The notes beneath the pieces were generated by a model. The model was not told the DNA's origin. It did no database searches and saw nothing but the letters and a program-made list of their open reading frames with translations. A stretch of DNA of 64,000 nucleotides from Lyophyllum atratum (Eukaryota > Basidiomycota > Agaricomycetes > Agaricales > Lyophyllaceae). Of the stretch, positions 27,959 to 38,291 are shown one piece after another (positions within the stretch are counted from its first letter, which is position 1; every line of letters starts with the position of its first letter). The DNA is taken from the NCBI GenBank assembly GCA_014905825.1, contig JACGCN010000017.1:620001-684000 (forward strand), in the 5' to 3' direction. The translations under genes and the position numbers were made by a program.

Positions 27959-28727
27959 TCAGTACAATCCCGGAATTAGCCAATATGGAACTCGTCGCGC
28001 CCACTCCTCCCATTCCTCTCCAAATGCATCCTTCAACAGCTTATCTTCTTCAGGCATCCGCTGTAACAGGCTGACCATCGCTTTCGTGCGTATAGCGACG
28101 AATAGGCCAATTAATGCCATTCCGGGGACTGTTCCCAATACCCCAGATTCTCGAACCCAGGAACCCCGTCCTCCATACCAGCAGCAAAGCCCAAAGAATC
28201 CTATCAAAGATCCAGTATAGCCTGGATGGCGTACAACACTGTACGGACCCGTCGTGATGAGCTTGTGGTTGTCGCGGATGCTGATCTCAAACGTGAAGAA
28301 ATCCTTCATGTTACGGAAGCACTGGAGCCGTAGCAAAGAGCCGGCAACGATGAAGAGCCCTCCCATAATAGTGAGAGGTGTAAGGACGAGGTCGTCCGCT
28401 GCGCCATCCTTCATTAAAAGCTTCGAAATTCGGTCGGATGCAGAACTCGACCCTAGTGCAGATAGAATCGTTGCAATCTCTGCCACGGCGGCTACCCAGA
28501 AAACACCCTGCAAAAAATCGTTGTCAGGATACGTAGGTTGACCCAATTGACGCCGGACTGACTCTGATATATCCCATTTGTTCGGCTATGATTCGCATGT
28601 ACTTCGTGTTCTTGCTCTTGTCTGGCCGTCGTTCATGCTGCGAGAGGGGTGAGCTTGGAATCGTCAGGGAGGCAGTGACAGCACGAGTTATGATCAGAAT
28701 GACGGGGATCTTGGCAATTGGCGACAT
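27959..28727 (-). CDS. isoprenylcysteine carboxyl methyltransferase (ICMT/STE14)-like, copy 2
   Basis: Two exons (28563-28727 and 27959-28507) joined by a phase 0 intron give 237 residues. The leader MSPIAKIPVILIITRAVTAS closely resembles that of copies 3 and 4. Exon 2 opens GVFWVAAVAEIATIL and carries LRLQCFRNMKDFFTFEIS, KLITTGPYSVVRHPGYTG, CCWYGGRGSWVRESGVLG and LLKDAFGEEWEEWARRVP, ending IPGLY. All hallmark ICMT residues (the RHP box, the Glu before LLKD, the RVP box) are present, so it should be catalytically able. The intron donor is GTCAGT, weaker than usual. It is most like copy 4. Confidence 0.9.
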
Positions 28728-30014
28728 GGGAAGCGTGTCTATTGAATGTTAGATGTCTCCTCATCTATTTGATTTATAGCAGAGGGCCTGCAGGCTGCAA
28801 GGGACGACGTATCACCGCCTGAAGCATGGTCATCGGCGAAAGGTGTTGCCCGGTCGGGTCACCTGGTTAGCTCGAATGAACATTCGGGTTAGACACGTAA
28901 ATAGTTGCGCCTATCACCCGTCTAATCAGGGTGACACTGAAAAATGTCAATCAGTGCCCTCTCAGGCTGTTGGCAATTGAGGACTCACGGTATACAGACG
29001 TGGAGGAACGCCGATGACCAAGGTGAGCAACGAATGCAGTGATAAGGCTACTAATCTCGGTTTTTGGTCTACTTTCCGCATGTCCAGGGTGACTTGTTTT
29101 CGATTAATGCCAGTCCATATGCACCGCAGTGGTACCACCACGGTCTACCACGAGGTTCCGGGCCTCAGCCTGGTTCCCTTTGTACAGGACCCACTGATGG
29201 CGAAGTGAGATGAAAATTTCGCATTGCCTCGCTGGGGAGAATCAACATCATCCGACGAAGAGGTGAGGAAGAGCGAGCGTCTGACCCCGGTTCTCGGAGG
29301 ATGAGGTCAGACCGTCAGAGAGTGGCAAGGGTCTGGCTGGAACAGGCTGTTTACTGCGAGTCTTGTTGACAAATAACATTTTGGCGCTCATCGGGCCGCA
29401 ACCAGAAGCTTCCTCACTTGTCCCGCCCACCGGCCAAGATAACTACGGTCTTAGCTTCTGCTCTTCTCCTCAGTTTCTGGTATCGCACCTACCTTCTTGG
29501 GCGTCCCTATCCTTATTATAAGCAGGTATTTTTCGCCAATAATGTTCGCCGCGTGACGCTCGTTTGGTTGTCCTTTGGCGACGATTTTCCAGAAATCGTG
29601 TAGGAACCATCCCAGGCAAGTGATAAAAAACAGCGCATGAATCAAGATGGCTTACATTTCGCTCTAGGCCCCGCATTCTAGTAGTGAGCTACCTACGAGA
29701 AAACCTTCACTACTCTTCCACAATTGGGGGCACTTCCAATCGACTTCGGCTAATGTGGGCGGCTACGGGATCGGTCATATCAAGTACCACCGCGGTGGTG
29801 CTCATGTGAAATAAGTTCCGTACAATCCGTACTATTCGCCGCTGAAAGTACTTTTTACACATTTAGCGACAAGCTCCGTTTGCACCAGAAGATGAGTACG
29901 GTGTCTTCGAGGTCTTGGAAATGTTTACAGGGCTCTAATTGACAGCTCCCGCCTTCAGATCTCTGTGTTCGCAATCATCACCGAAACCTGGCCCTCGTCG
30001 AAGACAAATCCTGC
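28728..30014. other. intergenic between ICMT-like copies 2 and 3
   Basis: 1.3 kb with no supported gene. Small opposing frames (29014-29208 plus, 29451-29645 minus) show no motif or splice partner. The left end is the promoter of copy 2. Confidence 0.45.
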
Positions 30015-30782
30015 TTAATATACACCAGGAAAGAGCGAATATGGAGTCTTACGTGCCCAGCGATCCCATGCCTTTCCGAAGAAATCCCTCAATAATTTAT
30101 CCTCTTCTGACATCCTCGACAACAACGCAATCAGGACTGTCGCAAACCCCGAAATCAGTGCCCCCAGGAGGAATCTTCCTGCCACCGTGTCCATCGCTCC
30201 CGACTCACGTAGAAACGACCCAGACGCCCCGTACCAGCAAAGCATCCCAATGTTGATTGCGACCATCGCTGAATAGCTGGGATGTCGCACGACGCTGTAT
30301 GGCCCCGAAGTCACCAATTGGTGATCCTTATGGAGGGAGATTTCGAAAGTAAAGAACTTATTCATCGTGCGGTAGCATTGCAAACGCAAGAGACCCCCTC
30401 CTGTGATCAAGAGCATGCCAATAGCGGACATGGGGGTCAGCCGAAGGTTCATGTCGACTTCGCTCTTGGACAGCGCTGAAGCCATGGTTCTGATATGCGT
30501 TGATTCTGGCACTTGACTTGAAATTATGATAATAATTTCCGCGACTGCGAGTGCCCACAAAAATGCCTGATGGGACTGTCTTCAGCCGCAACACGCTTTC
30601 CGGGGGTCTCACTGGCTGACCTTCGCATATCCAAGGTTGCGCTGCACGATGAGCAAATATCTCTCGCCGACGCTCTTCGGAGGTCGTTTGCTCTTTGGAG
30701 GAGCGGTTGCAGGAGCGGTGTGGGTGACGTGCAACGCTGCTGTGACGGCCAGAATGCAAGGTATTTTTGCAAGCTGTGCCAT
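30015..30782 (-). CDS. isoprenylcysteine carboxyl methyltransferase (ICMT/STE14)-like, copy 3
   Basis: Two exons (30621-30782 and 30015-30566) with a phase 0 intron at the same place as in the other copies give 237 residues. The leader is MAQLAKIPCILAVTAALHVT, followed by a Pro/Lys-rich stretch (PATAPPKSKRPPKS). Exon 2 opens AFLWALAVAEIIIIIS and shows LRLQCYRTMNKFFTFEIS, QLVTSGPYSVVRHPSYSA, CWYGASGSFLRESGAMD and LLRDFFGKAWDRWARKTP, ending FPGVY. The usual FGEEW is FGKAW here and RVP is KTP, changes in the conserved C-terminal block that might alter activity or substrate. The intron donor is GTCAGC. Copy 4 lies 320 bases further along, in the same direction. Confidence 0.88.
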
Positions 30783-31102
30783 GGAGAACTGTAGTGAGAT
30801 GATAATTCACTGGCATCGGAACAGTGGCTATATATCGCCTGGGGAGGGTGCCGCACTCCCCCGAGTTGACAAGTGAACTTGTTCATTCGCACGCAGTCGA
30901 GAAACAGGGCGAATCGCATGGACGAATGACACCAATGTTTGATGAAGCGGCATATCGAATGCCGGCATGTCTTCTCAGGAGCAAAGCAATGAACACTCGA
31001 AGGCATGTAATATTTATCAGCGTCTGAAATAGATTCTGCAACATATGTTGACGAGTCATGGGGACAGAGTAGGTCCCCACGCCCAACAGGAAGCCACAGC
31101 TA

Positions 31103-31884
31103 CTAATAGATCCCCGGAATCAGCCAACATGGAACCCGTCGCGCCCATCTCTCCCACTCCTCCCCGAAGGATGCTTTCATTAGCCTATCTTCTGCCGGCA
31201 TCCGCTGCAGCAACCCGACAAACATCCTGGTGTACATCGCTGCGAACAGGCCGACAAAAGTTCTCCCTGCGATCGTCTCCAACACCCCGGATTCTCGTAC
31301 CCATGATCCTCGTCCCCCGAACCAGCAACACAACCCAATGAAGACAATGGAGAATGCGGCGTACCCTGGATGGCGGATGACACCGTACGGACCAGTTGTA
31401 ACCAGCTTGTGGTTTTCACGAATGCTGATCTCGAAGGTGTAAAGTTCCTTCAGGGTACGGAAGGCCTTGAGCCGCAGCCAACATCCGGCTACGGTGATTA
31501 ACGAACCAGCGACAGCTAGAGGTGTGAGGCGGAGGTCGTCAACTGTTCCCTTTTTCATCAGCATTTTCAGAATACGATTTGCAGGTTCAGATGTCGCCGA
31601 TCTTTGCGCGGCCAATATCGCTGCGATCTCTGCTGCTGCTGTTACCCAGAAGACACCCTGTCGAGGGAAGTCCTGGGTCAAGCAAAGTGTGCTGCGGCAA
31701 CTTCGGACAGACAACTCACCCTGATGTATTTCATATTCGCGGTCGTGACTCGCATAAACGTGGTGCTGTTACTCACGTCTGGTCGGCGTTCTTGGTCAGA
31801 CAGCGTTGTGTTTGGGTTTTTCAAGTGAGTGGTCACTGCATAGGTCGTGGCCAGAATGAAGGGGATTTTCGCTAAGGGAGTCAT
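31103..31884 (-). CDS. isoprenylcysteine carboxyl methyltransferase (ICMT/STE14)-like, copy 4
   Basis: Two exons (31720-31884 and 31103-31657) with a phase 0 intron give 239 residues. The leader MTPLAKIPFILATTYAVTTH is followed by a Ser/Asn-rich link (SDQERRPDVSNSTTFMR) matching that of copy 2. Exon 2 opens GVFWVTAAAEIAAILAA and has LRLKAFRTLKELYTFEIS, KLVTTGPYGVIRHPGYAA, CCWFGGRGSWVRESGVLE and LMKASFGEEWERWARRVP, ending IPGIY. The ICMT signature is intact. It is the copy nearest the pheromone/receptor genes: the first pheromone precursor starts 1.4 kb away. In this pathway the methylated substrate would be the farnesylated pheromone; linkage suggests but does not prove this. Confidence 0.9.
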
Positions 31885-33167
31885 GCTGCAACAGGGATGG
31901 CGAGGAAGCGAACAAGTCTCCTGGTATCGACGCGATATTGACGCGATATATACTTAGTATGGCTGCGCGGCTAAGGTGTCATGGGAGGCAGGTCATTGGT
32001 CAACGTGCCGGCGGCGTCTGCTTCCAGTTAAAGATAGAGGAACATGCTCACATGATGATGCCGCTTTCCTTGTTCCATGAATCCAGCCTGTGAGTACTTT
32101 TCCATTCTAAGTGACTCTTGTACGTACTGGGACTGATATAAGGACTCCATGATCTTCCTTCATGGCCATAAGTGGCGGGGTAATGAATATTTCCAGGGTA
32201 CCAAAGGCCTCGTGGTTCGGTGGCCGTGAAAATGGAGCGAGTTATGACACAGTTCTTTTATCGGGGCTGGTGGAGCGGAGCGACGGAGAAGGTTAATAAA
32301 CCTAATCATCGCTTAGTGTATCTTGTTCACGCAGAGTCGTAAATAAGTCCAGACGGTGGTGTAATGCATGTGTTCGAGGGTGTTGAAGCGGGTCGAGTTC
32401 AAGCCCCGCCCCGACGGGGACACTTCAATCTGAGGTCTGCCTGAGGTGGGCTGCGAGACCTGTCCATTACAGTCGTAAATAGAGTTGGTGGTGTGATAGA
32501 TATTTCCATGTGGATAATAAGGCTGAAATAAGCGTCTTGAGTGAGCAAAGAACCTAGAAAAGACCTTCTTGCCTCCTCGGTCGAATCCAAGGGGAAAAAT
32601 AAAAAGGACAGTGTCGCCGTCCACTGCTTCAATCTAATTCTCGTGAACAAACTAGCATGACATCATGATACGTAGAGGACTCCGTGACAGTTCTTCTCGC
32701 CGAAGATTATGGAAAGCCGGAGTATCAAGGATAAGTGGATGTACTTGACCTGGCCATGGAATCGTCAATTGGTGATGCACGATCTGGGCGCCTTGTTGTA
32801 CGGCGGCTTTGCGGCGGCTTGCCATATCGAGGAGGTCCGGGAAGTTCCGATCATTGTAATCCAAACATCGTCAAAGATCACGCATCATGTTGCTTGTTTG
32901 GGTTCATCTTTTCCTCAGCCTCAGCAGCTGCTGTCTGAAGCCTTGGTCAGTCCAAAACTAATCTGCGTCCTTCTGCGTTCTAGAGCGCTTTCTATCAGTA
33001 GCGTATATCCGATCGGGTAAAACTTTCTGCAAAAACAAAGCAGGCATCATGCCGGAAATGCTGCACGATCCAGACACCATTGTTCGCCCAAAATATTACA
33101 AGTCCGCGCATTCGATGCACAATGGCCGCCTTGGACCACCATGAGGCCCCTGGTCTTATTGTGTTCG
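31885..33167. other. intergenic, no gene seen
   Basis: 1.3 kb between the last ICMT-like copy and the first pheromone gene, forming the divergent promoter region of both. Frames at 32313-32624 minus and 32709-33020 plus are unsupported, and I see no further CaaX-ending reading frame here. Confidence 0.5.
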
Positions 33168-33175
33168 TATAAATA
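33168..33175 (+). promoter_or_regulatory. TATA-box-like element of pheromone gene 1
   Basis: TATAAATA lies 139 bases upstream of the pheromone ATG at 33314. A similar element occurs at similar distance upstream of pheromone genes 2 and 3. The transcription start is not determined. Confidence 0.45.
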
Positions 33176-33313
33176 CTGAGAAGCATTGACATTCTCTCTT
33201 TATCTCACCAGTCCCCTTGCTTGAGCCCGCTGCACATCTCCTGCACAGAACCTCGATTATCTGCGTCACATATCTATTACCTGCATTCAAGCTCTACACC
33301 TCATTCACACTCA

Positions 33314-33439
33314 ATGGATCAATTCATCACCCTCTTCCCCGAGACTCCCGCTGGCGCGGCGGCGGAGATCCTTGAAACCGTTATTCCTCTAGATGAAGAC
33401 TCACCTTACCGCCCTCCTACCTGGTGCACCATCTCATGA
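33314..33439 (+). CDS. mating pheromone precursor 1 (CaaX ending CTIS)
   Basis: A 41-residue precursor of a lipopeptide mating pheromone. It begins MDQF, like the MD-x-F start of the other three precursors, is acidic and Pro-rich (LFPETPAGAAAEIL, VIPLDEDSPY) and ends WCTIS followed by TGA. CTIS is a CaaX box with final Ser, favouring farnesylation of the Cys; the last three residues would be removed and the Cys methylated. It lacks the usual Glu-Arg or Glu-His pair before the mature peptide, so N-terminal processing must occur elsewhere, for example after DEDSPYR, giving a short peptide ending PPTWC. It is convergent with receptor gene 1. A TATA-like site lies about 140 bases upstream. It is much shorter than a normal gene, so the CaaX end, the MD-x-F start and the location carry the call. 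Confidence 0.75.
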   Translation: MDQFITLFPETPAGAAAEILETVIPLDEDSPYRPPTWCTIS

Positions 33440-34872
33440 GTACGCGCTCTCTTTTTCTCGTGGTGTTGCCGCGCAATTGCTCATCCACCTTTTCTAGGCG
33501 ATGCACCCTAACATTCTAACATCATCGCGCAACCCACTCAGACCACGTTACCCTTCAGCAGCAAATTATCTGTGCCATTGTGGTGCGTGCTCTATTCTGA
33601 ACTCTCTTTAGTCACGTCGCTGACTGCAATCCTCATCTAGCACCCACGCTCCTTAACTCTTCGAAATTGATCTGCTCATCGCGATTGATATTTATCACCA
33701 CCCCCAACGGCTGCCAATCCTTGTATCGATACCCCCGTCTCATTTCTCTCTATCATTATATCTCCGCTTCTTTCTCCAAGTCTCCCGTCCAACAGGTCGT
33801 AAATTATTATACTTCTTAGCATTAGACCATTGTATATTAGCGGCTTACAATCTATCAACTTGGGCAGCGCCCACCGATTCGCCTCGTTCTCTTTCTGACT
33901 TGCAACATCGGACATTGATCTCACCATTGTGGCGGAACAATGTCACGTCGCAACAATGGCGCATGGGGCAATAATTTTTTGAACTGCTGGTCCAGCGCGT
34001 ACTTCTCATGCTACCAGGTCCAAGTTATAGTTAGGTACGCTCATCAGCTCAGTCCAAGGGAAGCAAGGCTGCGATCAAGCAAGACACGTAGAGACGCGTA
34101 TATAATTTTGCGTGACCTTTTGGGATGACAATGAGCGGAGTCTGAATAATTGCCATCCTTGTTCTCCTGAACCGTGGCAAGCCTCCTACTCTAGGTCGTC
34201 CGTAACGGCTCTAATGTTTCTGACTTGGGTGTTGCAAAAATTCTATGATCCCCTCAGGAGTTTTCAAGGAACGCGCTTTCTGCAGAATAATTATTTAACT
34301 CTCCTTAACGGCTCGATACTCGAGTCAGGGTAGCTGCCAGTGCCCATGCCCATACGTACCTCAGGCCATTGTTCGATGATGATGATGATGAAGTCAAATT
34401 TGACCGCCGGCAAGCTATACTACAGAGCTAAGAAGCGGGGATAGCTAAGTATCCGTAAAATAAAGTATAGTCAATAATTGGGCTTTTTGTAAGTGTGCGA
34501 TAGGATTAAAATTCTCTTCCTGTCCGGCAGCTCCTCTATCAGGAAGCGAAACGTGGATATGATTGGTACTGCGTGAAGTCTGGCCATAAGCAGAAAGTCC
34601 TATACACCGAAGCACCCATTATTCAGCTAGTGGATGGTAGAGGCTATAGCAGCTCGCTCAGAAGATGTGCTCGTTTACGGTCCAAGTGGCGCCAAAAAAA
34701 GATTCCTATTGTTTCGAATTACTGTAGTAGTATAAGTTACACGAAAGAGCGAAGGGAGTGTGGACGTAGTGGTACGTGAATCCATCAAGGATAAATGATA
34801 AAAATACAGTGGATGGTCGAAGGCGGTCAGAGTTCGTAAATTAGAATAGCAAGATCGTAGAGTGGGAGAGAG
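33440..34872. other. intergenic, no gene seen
   Basis: 1.4 kb between convergent pheromone gene 1 and receptor gene 1. The left part is pyrimidine-rich and probably 3' UTR. A GAT microsatellite lies at 34375-34391. I found no second precursor here. Confidence 0.5.
34375..34391. repeat. GAT microsatellite
   Basis: Five and two-thirds tandem copies of GAT in non-coding sequence between pheromone gene 1 and receptor gene 1. Confidence 0.8.
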
Positions 34873-36291
34873 TTATCTATATGCCGGAAGAGGGTGTCTC
34901 TCGTTCGGGAAAGGGATGATATACGTAGACGACGAATCATATGTCGAGAAGGATGCGATGGTAGATGGGGTCGCAATGAAGGAGGAAGACATGTCGAATG
35001 ACGCTGGGTAGTGCTTGTGTGGTGCGAACGCGGTGTCTACGGATTGCGTGGACTGAGTATCCCTGGTAACTTTTATGTCCAGTTTCGGTACTGGGACGCG
35101 TGTTATGGGTTTTCTAGGAGAAGGTTTGATAAATAACACGAAGGCGAAGGCGAAAAAAGGGTAGACGTAAACATACCGTGTAAAGGAAGGGAGGGATAAC
35201 TTCATATCGGCGTCGTCTCTCCTCCTGAAGACGGTACGTGCCACCCATTGGATGCATGCTCGGTACTCCTTCATCGCATCTTCGCCGAAGGAGAAGAAGG
35301 CGAAGAATAGGACTGAGCTAACTGGAATGATCCACCACGTAAAGTATGTCCAGTGCAACACGTAGGGTGGAATTGCGGACGCCGGAAACACGGCGACGCG
35401 CGAGAAATTGCTGTGGACGTCAGCCCAGCCTGTCCATGGGCGCAAGCCGTTGCGACAAGTGAACCACATGTTGATGACGATCGTGAGAAGCCCCCAGAAC
35501 ATCTGAACAACGGCCATGCAGATGAGTCTGAAGTATCGAGACGAAGTCAGGGCGGAGTTGGAGTTTTGGAGGTGGCGTGCAAAGGTCATTCGGCGTTGAA
35601 AGAAGTGTCTCAAGGCCAGAGCTATGTCTTGAATGAGAAAGATATGGCCATGATGTGTAATTGAACTTACCGGCATAAATGAAGGTCAGAGTGGTCACCA
35701 ACAACGGCAGCGCCCAGACGATCAGGATAGATTGAACGGAGGTGTAAATGGCTGGGCGGCAGCCCAAGTCCTCAACGATATCGAAACGATGGCCTTGAAC
35801 GACATAGTCTGAAGAGTATTAATTAGTTGAGAGGGTCGGCGGGCGGGGACATGCTTACGTAGAGCCATATAGATTACTGGTATGATCCAGCACATCGCGA
35901 GGTCAAAGAATATTCGTTGCCTCTTCTGGTCGGTCGTGGTCTGGACATTTCGAACAGACGCAATGCGTTCCAAATGTATACAAAGACACAGGCAGCACGC
36001 CGGCAAACCCATGGTGGCGCCAATTTGGATTTTTGTGACTGCAATGTAATGAGCTTTGGAACGGAAAACGAGGAAAGTGCCAGCGAGCGCACCAATATCA
36101 CACCAGGCAGCGGCAACGATGCGAACGTTCCCAGCCCACACAATAGAGTTGACGCCAAAGATAACGTTGGAAATAAAGAGCCAAGCTACTATTGAAAGAG
36201 TAGGAACGTTTCTCGCTCGCCAGTGCCAGGGAAGTGGGACGAGAACGAGAAGGGCGGCTAGAAGAGCTCCCATGGGAAGTTCAACGTGCAT
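34873..36291 (-). CDS. STE3-family pheromone receptor 1 (seven-helix GPCR)
   Basis: A plasma-membrane receptor for farnesylated pheromones, signalling through a heterotrimeric G protein. Five exons (36093-36291, 35859-36038, 35671-35808, 35177-35621, 34873-35113) sum to 400 residues in one frame. Hallmarks: VPLPWHWRARNVPTLSIVAWL after helix 1 (here given as two pieces, VPLPWHWRARN and VPTLSIVAWL), GVNSIVWAGNV, WCDI, then helix 3 with CLCIHLERIASVR, helix 4 FDLAMCWIIPVIYMAL, the loop VQGHRFDIVEDLGC, helix 5, SSRYFRLICMAVV at helix 6, PWTGWADVHSNFSRV, helix 7 and FFSFGEDAMKEYR at its end. The C-terminal tail is about 100 residues and Ser/Thr-rich. It resembles receptor 5 more than receptors 2-4. 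Pheromone genes 2 and 3 lie 0.7-1.8 kb upstream, the usual ligand/receptor neighbourhood. Confidence 0.93.
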
Positions 36292-37005
36292 GATGAGAAT
36301 ATCGGGTGAGGAGTCGCGGGCCAGATGCAGAAACCCAAGTTTTTGAAGTCCATAATGACAATGGGGAACAAAGGCGTCACAGCAGCGTGATTGGACAATG
36401 GAGCGATGTTATGATAATACTGTTGAGGCACAATGTGACTTAGTCATTCATCATGATCAGTTCGCATTTCAAACAGCCATATTCAATTGCCGCGATTCAC
36501 TGGACAATGCTCCATAACGTATGTCCATCGTTAAGGCTCGGTTAAATTATGGCATAGGGGTGAGTTCAATCAATTCCAGTGGCTGGTCCGACGACATGGC
36601 TTTCTGAATCCGGAGCAGTTGTAGTACTAATTCACCCGCCAAGCACCCAATTACCGGGACGTATCATTGAGTGGCAGAACGGGATCTCATTGCAGAAAAC
36701 AAAATTTAGGAATACATAGAGTACTATGCTACATTCTAAGCGATATATAGCCGCACACTGCTGTGCGTGTTGTGTTGAGGTTGAAAGAAGCAGAAGAGAA
36801 TAAAGATATGAGGAACAGGTAAGGAGTGGGGGAAGTTTTCACAACGAGGGTAGAAGGTGTGCGCGATTTGGGCGATAAATAGTCCGAGCTATCAAAGCCC
36901 GGAGGTCTGCAGAATAAGAGAGTATCAGTTACTGCCGAGAATCATTGATCGTGAGAGGCGTACAAGGTCGGATAGCATATCAAAGGTAAGACATGTAAAA
37001 GGCGT
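36292..37005. other. promoter region of receptor 1 and 3' region of pheromone gene 2
   Basis: 0.7 kb, AT-rich, with no open frame of note. A CVLC-TGA string at about 36767-36781 is preceded in frame by a stop and is not a pheromone. Confidence 0.5.
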
Positions 37006-37164
37006 TCATGCGACAACGCAGAAGCTCATGTATGTGGACCCGTTGCCGTGCTCGAAGTCAAGAGGCATCCCTGACTCAAGTTGGGTTGGTGAGATGGTGG
37101 TTTCAGCCGAGATGGTGGGGGTGAAGTCGGTGAGGATGTTTTCGAAGGAGTCAAAGGAATCCAT
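37006..37164 (-). CDS. mating pheromone precursor 2 (CaaX ending CVVA)
   Basis: A 52-residue precursor. It starts MDSFDSFENIL, is rich in Thr, Ser and acidic residues, and ends SFCVVA before TGA, a perfect fungal pheromone CaaX box (Cys, two aliphatics, Ala), predicted to be farnesylated. Thirteen residues before the Cys-containing end is a Glu-His pair (FEH), the charged doublet after which basidiomycete precursors are usually cut; the mature peptide would be GNGSTYMSFC with farnesyl and methyl ester on the Cys. A TATA-like site lies at 37311-37317. It sits between receptor 1 and receptor 2, on the same strand as both. In another frame this stretch is hidden inside a longer meaningless open frame. 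Confidence 0.88.
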   Translation of the reverse strand: MDSFDSFENILTDFTPTISAETTISPTQLESGMPLDFEHGNGSTYMSFCVVA

Positions 37165-37310
37165 TGCGAGGACGATGCGGAGGAGATGAGGTTGATAATC
37201 GTGGTGATGGTAGAACTTGGAACCCGTGGAGTGATGAACGACAGGGGTTGTTTGAATACCAGGACAGGTGCTCGAATGAAAGTTGGGGACATAAGAGTTC
37301 CGAAGACGCT

Positions 37311-37317
37311 CTTTATA
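37311..37317 (-). promoter_or_regulatory. TATA-box-like element of pheromone gene 2
   Basis: Read on the minus strand, TATAAAG lies 147 bases upstream of the ATG of pheromone gene 2, nearly the same spacing as for pheromone gene 1. Confidence 0.45.
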
Positions 37318-38037
37318 TGCAAAATCTGGGCCAGCCAGGAGCCCACATTGGGAGATGCATAATGGTATGAGTCGACATTGTTCGCAGCGTGGTCAATTGG
37401 GTGATTCCGAATGAGGATCAAACCCTTTCGGGAAGATAATGGGCGGAGCTTCAATGTTTAACCGAGCTAGGCTGTCCGCCACACGTGCTGAATTGAACTG
37501 TCTTCGCCATTGTTCACCTGTTATGGCTTCTTCCAAATTCTGGCCATTTGCTTGCCCGCTCGAGTGATCAATTGCCTGGTCAAGCGCGTGGGTATGTCAA
37601 ACCGCACGAAAATCTTGATCAACCACGCATGATTGTATCCGCTCACTCGCTGACAGCTGTTTCCGATAAGTCTCTGGTTCGAACCATGGGAAGTAGTGCC
37701 CAATGTTACATTGACTAAGATATTTAAAGTACAAAGGATTATTTTACGGAAAAGACCTAGAGCATAACGATAACTAGTAGATACAGAAGGAGCGTGTCCT
37801 TTATGAGACGAAAATCGAAAGGAGTGTCGAGAGTTGTGAGAGAGAATCTGAGAGATAATCGCTACATCTGCTAGGGCGATCAGTTACAAGTCTTCTCCGA
37901 GGCTAAAGGAGAGTTTACTTCAAGGTTGAGGTGCCAGACCGCCGATATTTTAGAAACTTTGATGATAAAGATAAGGGGCCTGCGATGGGTGAGCGGCAGA
38001 AAGCAATCGGTGGAGGTAGGGATACCTTACATCATGT

Positions 38038-38187
38038 TTATGCGATGACACAGAAGGCTAATGGGTTGCCAGCCCTAACGCGCTCCTCATCTATAGGAGG
38101 ATGGTCGGTGATAACGTCCAAATTGCTTTGAGAGAAGCTGCAAGGCTCCTCAATGATGATAGCGTCCAATGATGTGAAGGCATCCAT
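38038..38187 (-). CDS. mating pheromone precursor 3 (CaaX ending CVIA)
   Basis: A 49-residue precursor. It starts MDAFTSLDAIIIEEP and ends AFCVIA before TAA, a canonical CaaX box. The doublet Glu-Arg is present (DEER), so the expected mature peptide is VRAGNPLAFC with a farnesylated, methylated Cys. The open frame extends upstream to 38274, but the MD-x-F start at 38187 matches the other precursors, and the TATA-like site at 38283-38291 lies upstream of both. It neighbours pheromone gene 2 in the same direction, about 0.9 kb away. The two differ in the mature part, so they are different ligands and not a recent duplicate. Confidence 0.88.
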   Translation of the reverse strand: MDAFTSLDAIIIEEPCSFSQSNLDVITDHPPIDEERVRAGNPLAFCVIA

Positions 38188-38282
38188 TGCTAGCGAGTAT
38201 TCTGATGAGTGTGAGAGAGCGACGGCGTCTGGGTGGGTAGCAAAGGGATGGGGAAATTTCTGGACAAACCTCATTCTCCGGG

Positions 38283-38291
38283 TTTTTTATA
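38283..38291 (-). promoter_or_regulatory. TATA-box-like element of pheromone gene 3
   Basis: Read on the minus strand, TATAAAAAA lies 96 bases upstream of the ATG of pheromone gene 3. If the longer frame starting at 38274 were used, the site would be too close, which supports the internal start. Confidence 0.4.

Noticed and set aside
36768..36782. CVLC-stop string resembling a CaaX box
   Set aside because: The frame has a stop about ten codons upstream, so there is no precursor.
37660..37690. ggttcgaacc, like a tRNA B box
   Set aside because: No matching A box, acceptor stem or anticodon arm in the surrounding 90 bases. I found no tRNA in the window.
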